Source of the DNA: Xylogone sp. PMI_703
Lineage: Eukaryota > Ascomycota > Leotiomycetes
NCBI GenBank assembly: GCA_021399445.1
Contig: JAJTUQ010000003.1
Span: forward strand, 1,798,001 to 1,862,000
Length of the DNA stretch: 64,000 bases
Direction of reading: 5' to 3'
This document shows, piece after piece, positions 48,067 to 59,150 of the stretch; the stretch's first letter is position 1; every line of letters begins with the position of its first letter. The notes under the pieces are model-generated. The model was not told the DNA's origin, made no database searches, and worked only from the letters and a program-made list of their open reading frames with translations. Made by a program: the position numbers and the translations under genes.

Positions 48067-49784
48067 TATTGCAAGTATCTAGAAGTCTGACTTTAATTCA
48101 TACAGAAGGTATCTATACAACACAAATAAGAAAAACCAAACAAACTTCCAACTATCTTTATATAGGACACAAATTAACGCCCACATACGATAGCTCAAGC
48201 CCTGGTTGGCCCAGTCGATGTTCTCCGTCCGATCCGAGCGACGTACCCCTGAGCAATTCTCCTATATTTGGAGTTTTTAACTCCATTTAAGGACTCTACC
48301 GAGGCCGAAAAGCAACGTTGTATTGGATATTGACATGCTACTAATGGCTGGAAAGGGGAGTGCGGACAAGAGTGGACCTGTACGTAATTTACTTTATGCC
48401 TAATAAGGCGCGCCAAGATTCTGGAACAGCACATGGAAGCCTTAATTATACGTGAAGGTAGTGCCTGTAGATTACCCAGTCTATAGAACTGGGCCATATA
48501 GTTGAGCGTTACTCGGCTAGGTGAAGTAGGTTTTATGATAGTTATTTACTCAGCTGTTTCCCCAGTATTGTGCGCTAGTATCGAGTATTCTTAATTTCTA
48601 GTAAGTTAGTAATGGTTTGTGTATGCATACAAGTTGAAAGAAGTGAACCATAAGCTCCGGAGTGTCATTTAGTGTTCAGGCAGGTTTATTAGACCTTTGT
48701 CATATAATTGACATCATTACCAAAATGTATGGTATGAGGCGATGCTCAGACTCATCTGAGTCTCTAGAACGCGGAACAATTATAATGAGGTTGTTTCTCG
48801 TTAGAGAACCGAGATACGCTTTGAGATTAGAAAGTCCTCGGTATGTAGCCGCTGAGATGTTCAAGGTCCTTTGCGGATACTTCACGGAAAAGAAGTCTTC
48901 ACGTTGAGAAAGTTTGTGCCAAATGACAGATAAAGGTGGTTATATTAACACTTTAGGCTCTAATTTGACTTCTAAATATCGTTGACGTATTTAATATCTA
49001 TTCATTGGATGTTATATATAGAGTTCTGTAAAGTGAATTCAGCTTTGTTCTGTGCCTCATCGGGAGCCCGAGTTCGAACCAATCCCCTCACAGTCTTCCT
49101 TAACTATGTAATATCTGATGTCACCAGGAACCATTTGGTAGAGTAGTATTGACACAATATTGGAGATATTCAATCCTTCTCATTGTTTTAGGCAAGAGGT
49201 TAAGGCCGTAAGCAGAGATCTTTACTGGATTTAATCCCTCCGCCGGCATCTTCTAAGTTAATAACTTAAACAGCAGCAGCTGTGCCTGATATTCCTTTCA
49301 TGATATCCTATCACCCTACACCCGTGTCCCGGGGAAATCTTGGCGCGGCCACAACCGTCTAAGATCGCCACCAACGCTGGCGGCACGGTAGATAACTTAC
49401 GACAACTGCATCAAGCGCTATTACATGCAGAATAAATTCTAATAAAGTATATTAAAACCCCCGCAATTTTGATATATTCTACTCTGTCATTTGCTCTCTC
49501 GCGAGGTATATTTTTCAATAGGATGACATACCATGTAGATGCATTCAGGTAGGAATCAATTAATTATGATTTCAACAGTTACAACTGCTGATCCACAATT
49601 TGTACGTAAACGCCTAACCAGTGAACTCCATTCTGATAGATTAAGCTTTACATAAGTAGAATAAGCACTCATACGTAAATATAAGCAAACTCCTTGCAGC
49701 CTCATAGCCAAGACATTTAATACATGTAACTGTGCCTCGATATGCAAAACAGCGGGTCTTCTCTACGCGGAAATGGACTTCAAA

Positions 49785-49811
49785 ATTGAGTACATTGAGT
49801 ACATTGAGTAA
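49785..49811. repeat. Three-copy 9-bp tandem repeat (ATTGAGTAC)
   Basis: ATTGAGTAC occurs three times head-to-tail; the third copy ends TAA. It lies about 195 bp upstream of the secreted-protein start codon, so it could be a promoter element or a chance microsatellite. Confidence 0.6.
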
Positions 49812-49873
49812 TTTTACTTGAAAAGAATTGTAGCAATGACAAAAAATTCCATGCTTCTACGTAACAGCAGATG

Positions 49874-49880
49874 TATAAAA
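49874..49880 (+). promoter_or_regulatory. TATA box of the secreted-protein gene
   Basis: TATAAAA followed by a G-run, 126 bp upstream of the ATG at 50006. The sequence and distance fit a strongly regulated fungal promoter with a transcription start about 30-60 bp downstream. Confidence 0.6.
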
Positions 49881-50005
49881 GGGGGTGAAATTGCACTTCG
49901 AAAAATCATCAACTCACTCCAGCAATTCAAATCCAAACACAGAAATTGATCAAAGCAATCTTAATACTACCCCAAAACTACTTCATCGTTTACCACAATA
50001 ACAAA

Positions 50006-50698
50006 ATGAAGTTCTCTCAATCTACTATTCTCTTCTCCATAGTCCTAGGAGTCGCTTCAGCACTCCCTACCGCTGACAAGGTATATCCTGAAGTCATTCC
50101 CGGTCCAGGACTTCCTTCTCTAGCCTCGCTAGGTCTCACCTCTGAAGAGCTATACACAATGAAGCCTAATGAGAGTATGAAATTCACAAGCTGTATCCCC
50201 AAAGCCAGTGAAATATTAATCGTTCTGATAGCTGTTGTAAAACGGGCCCCAGCCTTCGACCCCGGATGTGGCCCCTCTGATGCCGCCTACACAGATGTCA
50301 ATGATATTATCGCCTGCTTCAATTACCTCAATAGCCTTGGGCATCAGAATTGCGCAGTCCCAAGTGGCGCGGGAGTAGTTCAGATGTGCCGTGCAGGTAA
50401 TGGTCAGATTCTAGGACAAGGCCTCAACGGTGCCACGTCCTCGTGGTGGTGAGAATATCTTTATCCGGCTTTCTCTACTTTTATGCCTCTTTACTAATAC
50501 ATCTTCTCATAGTTCCGATGTTGCTAATGCCGTGCTATGGGTTATCAACGATTGTACCAGACCAGATCAGTCCGTTGCTGGTATGCCTTTATTTTTCTCC
50601 TAAGTCTCTCTAAATAGTATCACTAATGTATAATAGGTTTCCAAGCTGCTAATGGTAATGGAAACTTAATCGTTGGAGCTTATAACGTTAACTGGTAA
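50006..50698 (+). CDS. Small secreted cysteine-containing preproprotein (effector-like)
   Basis: Exons 50006-50448, 50513-50580 and 50637-50698 give 190 codons. The signal peptide covers about residues 1-19 (FSIVLGVASA), and a pro-region runs to the dibasic Lys79-Arg80, a Kex2-type site. The mature part begins APAFDPGCGP and carries six cysteines (in GCG, ACF, NCA, MCR, SWC and NDC contexts), enough for three disulfides. It ends NGNLIVGAYNVNW. The hydrophobic run at residues 70-78 (ILIVLIAVV) is odd for a secreted protein. It lies in a 39-nt GT...TAG segment (50193-50231) that is a multiple of three and could be an intron. Similar six-Cys secreted fungal proteins include effector and killer-protein-like families, but I cannot assign one. 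A TATA box sits upstream. Confidence 0.8.
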
Positions 50699-51097
50699 AT
50701 GCTAGTATGGAGGGGTAACAACAACTAAAAGGGTTGGGGATATTTGAAGCTAGCATGGGTTGGGTAAAAAAATTTGTGGGTAGTTAAATTAAGATTCAAT
50801 GATAACTTATGATTTTACTTTCAATTGCTCTTTGGGTATCTTATCTTCAAATCGTACTAGATGATTCAGATCAAAGTCGTTCATATCACAATATGTCCCA
50901 GGACGATTAAGACACTTGCTATTGTATTGGCCCCCGCGAGTGAGGGTTTATGTTTCTTGATTGATGATGGAATGCCCACTATCTTGGAATTCGGAGTTTC
51001 ACGCACCTACCTATAATCCTTACATAAAGTTGAGCGTCTCTCTCCGTTTGGTGTTTTATTCTTCTTTATCTTGTTGTTGTTGCTGTCATTGGCAGCA
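50699..51097. other. Convergent intergenic spacer
   Basis: About 400 bp between two convergent stops, with no coding signal. Confidence 0.35.
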
Positions 51098-52918
51098 TCA
51101 ATGACCTTCTACTTCGCTCGTGGCTGCTGCTTGGTCTTCTCTCCTAGCCCAAACCCTCCTTGATTGATAAAACCCCACTCCAACGACCCAGACTACAGCC
51201 AGGGCACAACTCTGTACGAGTGCAAATACAGCACCTCTCACGAAGACAAACCCGCTAACCAATGCGAAAACTACAGGAATCACCAGTGGAGGTTTATAAG
51301 GACGGTAGAGCTCGGGCTCACGAAATCGCAACACGATTGCGCCAACAACAGTTAGGAAGAAAAACGAATACTCTCCAAGTCCATTAAATGTAAGTAGAGT
51401 TCGGAAGCTTCCGAAGAATATATAAAGAGCGGATAGAACAGTCGAAAGAAGAAGAGCATTGAGCGGAGCATCGGAGTCGGAAGATACGGGGGAGCTCAAA
51501 GAACTTCCATTTTTCTTGTCGAGTTTCATTCCGAGCTTTCCAACAATGGCAAATGGGCTTGGAAGCCAGTTCTTATTGGCAGCAGCGACAGTCATTCGGC
51601 CCACCACAAAGGAGTTTCCAAGCAACGCACCGGCTACAACCAGACAGACCAGAATTGCTGCTATAGCGCCACCAACCGGGCCAATTAAGCGGATTATAGC
51701 AGTCTGATATTGTTACGTTAGCAAGATATCTATTACTTCTAAAATAAACGCCACTCTTACCACTGCAACGCTATCGGTTGTAGAGATTACATCCCAAGGA
51801 AGGAGGACATAGTAGGCTGTATTTGCAGCAATGAAACAGAGAATAATGGTAGGTATTGCAGTATTAATGGCAAGTGGTAACTGTCTCGCCGGTGCTGAAA
51901 GTTCAGCTGTGACATAAATTGCCTAGAGGAGGTCAAACTTGAATAATCCTTCAAGAAGAGTCAAAGGTATCTTACCTTATCCCATCCAGAATATGCCCAT
52001 AGTGCACCATATATTGCTGCTGAAAGATGCCCAAGAATGTCCCATTCACTTAATTCAGTCCAATCAATAATCTTCCCATCAGGAGTTATACTATCCCGGT
52101 ACCCAAACCATGGCTTGGTGAGCCAATCTCTCCCGCCAACGACTCTATTAGGATCCGAAACTTGGAGAATTGCAACAACCATCCCTGCAACAACAACTCC
52201 CAAAATACTAACGAATTTTATGACAACGAAGAAATTGTTCAACCTTGTACTTGCCTTAGTACTAATGGAATTTGCCAAATTAATGAGCACTACAACAAGA
52301 ACAGAAAATAGCTTGTGCTTAAATCCTTCAGCCCGATCTGTTGTGCCCAAGGCTGAGAAAATACTCTCAACAAATACGATGCTTAGAATTGCTAACGTTG
52401 CGGGCATAACGGCTACAATCCACGTCCAGGCAGCCAGAAAGCCGTAGATGTCGCCGAAAATGAGCTTGAGGTACGGCTGCACTCCTCCTAGACTCACCAT
52501 TAGCTTGCAATTCAGGATATCCAGCCACTAGACCCGCGCTCCATAGGGAAAAGTGCATATGCAGAGTAGACAAACCCTCGCCCGGAATTGCAGTCCCCAG
52601 CTCAGCCAAGGTGCTGGCTCCAGTCCAAGCAAGGATACCACCGACTAGCCACACAACCAAAGCCATTCCCGGAGATGGGACATTGGCATCAATAGACCCA
52701 GGAGACGTGAAGATGCCGCTCCCAATCACGATACTGATTATGATGGCGAATGCCTCGATGGCACCGAGGTTCCGTGAGAACGTGCCTTGTGGTTCGGGCG
52801 CCGGTGGAGGGGCCGCCACAATGCCTTCTGTCGTCGCTGTTGTACCATATTCTTGGTCTGCATGGTCTGCAAGGAGAGGTTGATCAGAGCCATCTCTGAT
52901 ATGGTCAGGCCGAGACAT
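51098..52918 (-). CDS. LAT/methionine-permease-like amino acid transporter (APC superfamily)
   Basis: Minus-strand exons 52918-52576, 52487-51976, 51922-51761 and 51703-51098 give 540 codons. A hydrophilic N-terminus (PLLADHADQEYGTTATT) precedes TM1, which carries AIIISIVIGSGIFTSPGSI, the GSGIF motif of the L-type/high-affinity methionine permease branch. GTAIPGEGGVQPYLKLIFGD (spliced over intron 1) and ALWAYSGWDKAIYVTAEL (spliced over intron 2) are strong family marks. ANKNWLPSPFAIVGK and FREPELYRPYKPPLVIPV lie in the last third. It should import neutral amino acids such as methionine; specificity cannot be read from sequence. It lies tandem with the permease at 53.4-55.2 kb on the same strand. 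Confidence 0.92.
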
Positions 52919-53395
52919 CTCGACTACTCGTGTTGAGGTTCGAAGGTTGAGGAACGCGGGAAGGTGCTTTTAAGCTTAAACGATGACGTGATTGGCTAGT
53001 CCGTGTAGCCAAAATGGGGTCGCACGGCTGCGAGCAAAACTGATCGATTGTGGAATAATATTGTAGAATTAACATTTGCCTGGACGTCATTGGCCTATTA
53101 TCGAATCTGGGCAATGTTATTTTAAAAGTCACTTTACGGTATACGTCAGTAAATGCTAGACGTTAATGTATGACTTCTTCTAATCAACTTCTATTTGTTA
53201 TGTTGCTATTCATGGTTGTATAATGGTACCCAAAGAATATGATACTCCAAAGATAGAGAGGCTTTGGTACGTATATGAGCCGTTTACTAACTACTCCGCT
53301 CCGGAGACATGGCACCTCTTTACAGGCATAGAGAGTTACAAACTTTGCTTATTTATCAATAGCTGTTGGAACTATTTCTAGGAATAACCCTTCGT
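52919..53395. other. Intergenic spacer between tandem permeases
   Basis: About 480 bp: promoter of the LAT-type permease and 3' flank of the next one. No gene seen. Confidence 0.35.
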
Positions 53396-55188
53396 CTATG
53401 GGAGCTCCTCCTCAACTGGCGGTATTCCGATAATCGTACCCTTTTTCAGTGCCTCGATATTCAAACGTGGGCCAGTAAAATTCTTTCGGCCATCCACAAA
53501 CCATTGGATGACAGAAACTACAAGTACTATCGCGAAAGCTGCGATACAGTAGTTCATGTTGCTGCCCGTCACATCTTTCACTGGGGGAAACATAAAGAGA
53601 ACGGTCGTAACAATGGTATATGCAATTCCAACCTACTCGTTGTTAGCACAGGCTCCAATAACTTCTCGAAAGGTAAAGACCTACCAAGTTACAAATCCAC
53701 CCAATCCAATTTGGTAGGATAAACGCTCGGCTTAAAGGTAAAGCCTTCCGACCTCGAAGACAGTTTATAGCGGGAGGAATAGCATAAGTAACTCCCAATG
53801 CGACGACGGAAGCTGAGATGATAGCGTTGTAAGCGCTGCTGGAGCCAAGGAAGATCAAGCCAAATATTGTGATCAGGACCGTCGTGAGAATAAGGGCGTT
53901 CAGTGGAACCGCAAGTCTTCTGTGTACTTTGGCGAAGAACGGAGATGCAGGAAGCCCACCATCACGAGCGAAGGCGTACACCATCCGACTACTTGTGGTC
54001 ATGATACTTATACCGGCAAACTGGGGGAAGATCAGCCTCGAATATCCTTCTTTTGAGGTCACTCATAGAGCAGGGGACTAGGGAGACTAACCAGCAAGCA
54101 GACAAGTGGGAACATGAGCAGACACACAGCACCTGCTTTGTTACGCGTGGCATCGTAGAATATCTGCAACATAGGGCCTGCAGGGGAACTGATGACTGCA
54201 TCAATATCGGCAGAAACAAATAGGAGGACTGAGAGGTAAATGAAGCCTGTGATAACGCCAATTACAACACAGCCGATCATAATTCGTGGTCCTTGGACTA
54301 CAGCGTCGCCGAGTTCCTCAACACAATGAGCCATAAGGGTGTCAGCGATGTACTATTCATAATTCTATTAAAAATGTGCCACATACCAACAGCATCAAAC
54401 GCCGTCAAACCGAAACTCCCTTGCAAAAGACCCAGCATCCACGCAAGGCCATCTGGCCATCCCGTTTCATTTATAAATGTCCCGTAGACAAGGCGACCGC
54501 TTTGGTAATTGGGCGACGCGCATGCAAGCACGGTGATTGAGATCATGACCCAGCCCAGGATTGACCAGACCAAAGCCGACTTGGTGATAAACGGCAAGAT
54601 CCTTGTTAGAAAAGCATTCACCAGGAAAGCCACAATGTTGTATCCGGTGTAGATGAGGAATTGGTGCCATCGCTGAGGCTCGTAAGAAGCATCGTAGAGC
54701 GAGATGATACCTAGGATGAGAGAGCTTCCCAGCAATCCAGCGGAAGCAGCGAGAACAACCCAGCCGGCAGTGTTGATCCAGCCCGTGATCCACGAGAGAA
54801 GTGGTACCCAGCGCTTCGGGCTAATCACCGCCACCCAGTGATATTGACCACCCGCGGTAGGATACGCGGACAGAAACTCACTCAAGGACGCCGCCAGACA
54901 CAGGTTACAAACGCCCGCCACCATGACACCCCAGATGACTGTTGAAGGACCTCCACTGGGGAGAGCTAGGGACATACTGGCTCCCAGCGCCGTCCACGAG
55001 TTGAGAATCGCAAAGGCCAGGCCGAGGCCCGACAGGAAGGAGAAGTTTCGCTGCAGCTCCTGCTTCAGGCCGAATTGTTCGAGGGTTGCATCATCACTCA
55101 GGACGCCGCCCGATGGATGCTTCTGGACCTTCTTTTCGGAGTTGGAGCTTGATCGCCGGGCAACCAGGGCGGGTGGAGGGGAGTCCAT
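53396..55188 (-). CDS. Choline/GABA-type permease with a damaged splice acceptor
   Basis: Minus-strand segments 55188-54387, 54330-54092, 54020-53685 and 53632-53396 join to 537 codons of an APC permease. Marks are EQFGLKQELQRNFSFLSGL before TM1, SAYPTAGGQYHWVAVISPKRW, FGLTAFDAV joined to AHCVEELGDAVVQGPR, SSRMVYAFARDGGLPASPFF, and GRKNFTGPRLNIEAL near the end. The first intron (54386-54331, 56 nt) starts GTATGT and has CTGAC near its end, but finishes TTATGG instead of the expected AG. No other AG nearby restores the frame. Either a non-canonical acceptor is used, the base is a sequencing error, or the gene is failing. The other two introns are canonical. The substrate is inferred only by family. 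Confidence 0.85.
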
Positions 55189-56161
55189 GATTGCAGAGAT
55201 GCGATCGCACAATCGCAGAAGCACTGGGAAGCAATTGCAGCAGAGGGAACAAATGAGAGAAATGAAGACCTGGCAAGCAGCTGCTGGAGAGTTCTAATAA
55301 GTTTGTTGGGGGGCGAACTGCACCCGCTCTCGTTGATCCCCGGTATCGGGGTTTTTGCGGGCATAAGCTTTCCCCATGCCATCTGGAGGACTTCCCCATA
55401 ATAATTCCTGTCAGAAACTGTTGCGTACCCGTGCGCGCCGTAGCACCATTGCCAGGACGAGAGTAGTGTCGTGATGTCACGGATGGAGGCGTTGAGCCCG
55501 TGGGAAAAGCACTTGCCCTTTTGGTGATGATGTCCGACTACCGATTGGCGAAGGACTCATGGAGCGTCACGTGAGCCCCGGCCCTCAACCAAGACTGGCA
55601 TTCGCACGCGGAGCATTCTCCACAGGCACGGGGCAGCCGATGCAGGGGGATCTCAGAGAGGACGTGGTCTCGGTGGCCTCCGCGTTGCTTGTTTGGATTG
55701 TTTTGCGACGATAATTGTGGATTCCATGATACGATATCAATTACCAGCAATCGCCGGCTTTGGATTGGCTCGTAGGTACACAATATTGTATGTAATAGGA
55801 GAACGAAGGGAAAACACCAAAAACGCCATGTCACTCTAACGGCACGGGTATCTCAGATGCTCGTCGGGCGCTAACGCGAGTCGTGATTAAGCCACTAAAT
55901 TAACGGTCACGGCGGCTGACCACAGCGACGATAAAAGCCTCTCAAGTCATATAATTATTGTGATCCTTCCTAGGCTCAGATGCAATCTCTATAAGAGAAA
56001 CATAAACCTTAACGTTCTAACTATCTTCTAGCCCGTTCTCAAGAAACATAAGCATATCAATCCACAGATAACATTGAGTTTATTTCACGCTTGAAATAGC
56101 TATGGCTCTATATACAGTAGCGAGAAGATCTCTCATCATATGCCATGGCTTAAGCTATAGC
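55189..56161. other. Intergenic region, no gene seen
   Basis: About 970 bp: promoter of the permease and 3' flank of the GH95 gene. Contains GC-rich stretches near 55,450-55,640 with CACGTGAG, but no supported coding sequence. Confidence 0.35.
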
Positions 56162-59150
56162 TTATCTGTGAGCAAGCAACTTGCCATCCTTGTTAAAGAC
56201 GTTGATGGCTGCAGAACGGTCATTCAACGTTGCCTTGGTGACTAGACCATCGTTGTTCCACGAAAAATTAATCGACCCGCCGCCTCTCAGCCGCAAGCCT
56301 TTAACTGAGCCTCCAGCCCACGCGGCTGGAATGGCTGGGCCTAGAATAATGCTATACGTATCATCCGATGCTGCAGGAATTGGCAAGTCTGTGACAAGCA
56401 TAGCAAGAATAGCCCCAGTGTACCCGAAATTAGCATCGATCTGGAAGGGGCCTGCAAGTTCGTACGGCCAACAACATGTGGTATACACGGAGAAACCGTT
56501 ATCCGCGAAGTTGGTGTCAATGGTGTATTTGAGGTAGGTGTATCTAAGGGAACAATTAGATACCAAACAATATACCGTTGATCAAGTGCATTGATCAAAT
56601 ATAAAGCAAGCAAGAAAGAGGAGTAACTTACGCAATGTCGGTGTTGTTGAGCTGTGCCCAGCATGCTACACGCCAGACTTTTTCCCATCCGGTGTTGGAA
56701 TCTGCTGTGCCATTACCACGAGCTGTAAGGCTGGTATTGACGGCATTGGTTATCGTGCTGTTCCGATAATGAGTGGCAACACTGTAGCCTGGGTACCAGC
56801 CAGCCAAGTGAGAGAGATGGCGGTGTTCGTCGTCGGGCTGATCCCATCCGATCTTCCATTCTACTGACTGTTAGCTTCACTACTGTGAAAATACTACTAT
56901 CGGAGATATCCAGTTACCTTGTAGCTGCCCCCAATCACCTATATGGATACCTTTGTCCATTTTCTCCTGAGTGGCTTTCACTGTCTCCAGGAATGTCGTG
57001 TTAGTGTCACCGGACGCCTTCCAGCCTGCAATTATGTGGTCAAACACTTCCCACACGACCTGTTGATAATGCGTGCAGCCAAAAGTCTGGATACAGTCAG
57101 AGTTATTTTGATAGGTTGGGGTCAGGAGTAAGATTTTGCCGACTTACGGTCCATAAATGTTCTGGTGAATTACAGGGAGCAGCGACTAAGGTTCCATCGT
57201 TGAAGTACTGGTCTTCTACCAATTCATGGATCCAATATTCAGCAATTCCCTTGAGCAAAGGATACCCCTCAGTTCTATACCATGTTTCATCTCGACCATA
57301 ATCATAACGATCCCATACGTGCTTCACTGTAAGGATTTAGCGTAGTTAGCCACTCGCTGGCTCCTCGGAAAACTTACTCATCCAAGCGGCAGATGCAGGG
57401 TAGTCAGACCAGACTGCAGCATTCATTTGACTAACATGAGTTAGCAGGCTTTCTGACTAGGTAAGAATCTTAATATCGTTACCCTGTAAAGCCAAATGTG
57501 TTGAGATTGCTGAAGCCCACCCATCCAGGAGCATCGTAAAGTAAATTAGCAGTTTCACTGCCACGTGGCACCCATGTGTCTGTCATAAAATCCCAAAGAG
57601 GCTGCGAGATCTCACCCAGGCCAGTTTGCTCAGTGTGCCAATGATTCCTATTTTTTACTTTGATGTTAGTATGACCATCCAATAAGTAAATCCATTTCTG
57701 CTAATAAAGCCAGGGGTCTTACATCTGAAGGTTTATATCCACGTGATAGTCAGCACTCCAAGCAGGCGCCAGAGCTTCAGCCCATATTCCTTGTAAATTG
57801 GGAGGCAAGGAACCTGGCCGAGACGAAGCAATGAAAAGATATCTGCCGTAGTCGAAAAGTAAAGACTCAATAAATGGATTGCCACCATCGGTAGTATATT
57901 GCGTCATCAGCTGCGGTGTTGACACAGCTGCTGAATTCTTCGGATCAGGGAGGTTAAGAGTAAACTGGCCAAATAAATCTCCGTGGTCTTTGACGTGCGC
58001 ATTATAAATTGCTGCGTAAGATCTTTTGTTGGCCTTCTTGATCGTCGCAAGTACAGCAGGTTCGGGATCAACGCCCTTGAACGAGTAATTATTGGCAGCG
58101 TTGCCATGCTTTTGGTCATAATCGGTACCAGCAGCATATATAAGTGTAATCACCTTAGTGTTGCGATTTGATGGGATAATCATGGCTCCTGATGAAGTGC
58201 AAGAATGTTTTGTATTGGGAAGTACCTGCACACGTGCTTCAAAAATCATTCCGATGTCTGCTTGGGTCTGTCCTCTCAAACGAACACCATTATCATCGCA
58301 AGAAGAGAGCGATGATGGGTTGGCTCGAAGGTTATCTTGGAGCCCAACTGTTGTAGTTGGTAGCACCCCTGTTGATGCGAGATGATATACACATACTTGA
58401 TCAGGGTATGAGCAGAAAGTCGTGCTGATAATTCAATGTGTTAGAGCTAGGTGCAGAGGGTTCTCTTTAAATTTAAGAATAGACTCCGGGATGTTTACCT
58501 AGTATATGTATCTCTGCCAGATTTAAAAACTGTTTGATGGATACCGTTTTCAAGATTCAGCGAACGACGATAGGTTGAGTACTTGGTAATGCCCTCAATA
58601 GACACAGTGAGGTTACCCAAGGTCTCATAATTTCCGTAGAAATACTCATCGGGAGGACCGTACAATGCACTTATATCATCTACCAACGAGAATAAGAGCG
58701 TTAACGAATAATCCTTTGTGTCTGAATTGTCTCACCTACTATTTATTTGAGTTTGCCATATTACCTCTCTTATTCCTGGAAGAGCGGAATAGACAGGGCC
58801 GTGCGGGTTACCGCCAATATAAGACTGTAATCCTTCATATTAGCTAAATTATCATTTCAATGAGCGATATCTGTCATACTGAATTCTGAAAAGGTCCACC
58901 AGACCATAGACTATGCTCATTCAGAACGATAATATCCGTCCCCACGGTCCCAAGGGGCATTGCTAAGTGTGCTCATTAGTGATAGATTCGTTGAAAGTTA
59001 ACCATCTCACTTGCCACCCAGTTTTCCATTTCCCACAGGATATGCTGTCATTATTATATTGTCTTCGGCAGCTGGCTCATTGGACCAGAGCTGCTTGCCC
59101 CTGACACCTAAGGTGCAGGAGGCAAGAATAACAAGATTTAAGTACAGCAT
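56162..59150 (-). CDS. Secreted GH95 alpha-L-fucosidase
   Basis: Inverting alpha-1,2-L-fucosidase family. Eleven minus-strand exons: 59150-59015, 58962-58880, 58824-58740, 58679-58499, 58424-57723, 57647-57483, 57430-57378, 57326-57148, 57086-56918, 56860-56632 and 56543-56162. They give 787 codons, the usual GH95 size. The signal peptide is [16 protein letters not shown], then [18 protein letters not shown] and [20 protein letters not shown]. Catalytic motifs are INLQMNHWHTEQ (Asn397 region), NSPEH (Glu524, general acid) and [12 protein letters not shown] (Asp697). All expected residues are present. Intron 1 has a GC donor (GTG/GCAAGT) with a normal TTAG acceptor. The protein probably releases fucose from plant xyloglucan or glycan side chains outside the cell. 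Confidence 0.93.

Larger units (their letters stand above)
48067..50005. other. Long intergenic region with promoter of the secreted-protein gene
   Basis: About 1.9 kb. Short open frames (48195-48497 -, 48662-48907 +) have no recognisable features. Near 49,785-49,811 there is a 9-bp tandem repeat, and a TATA box lies at 49,874; both are listed separately. Confidence 0.4.

Noticed and set aside
48195..48497. 100-codon minus-strand ORF upstream of the GH16 gene
   Set aside because: Basic start is suggestive of targeting, but there is nothing else to support it.
49065..49095. tRNA-like GTTCGAA segment
   Set aside because: The flanking bases do not form a T-stem and no acceptor or anticodon arm is found on either strand.
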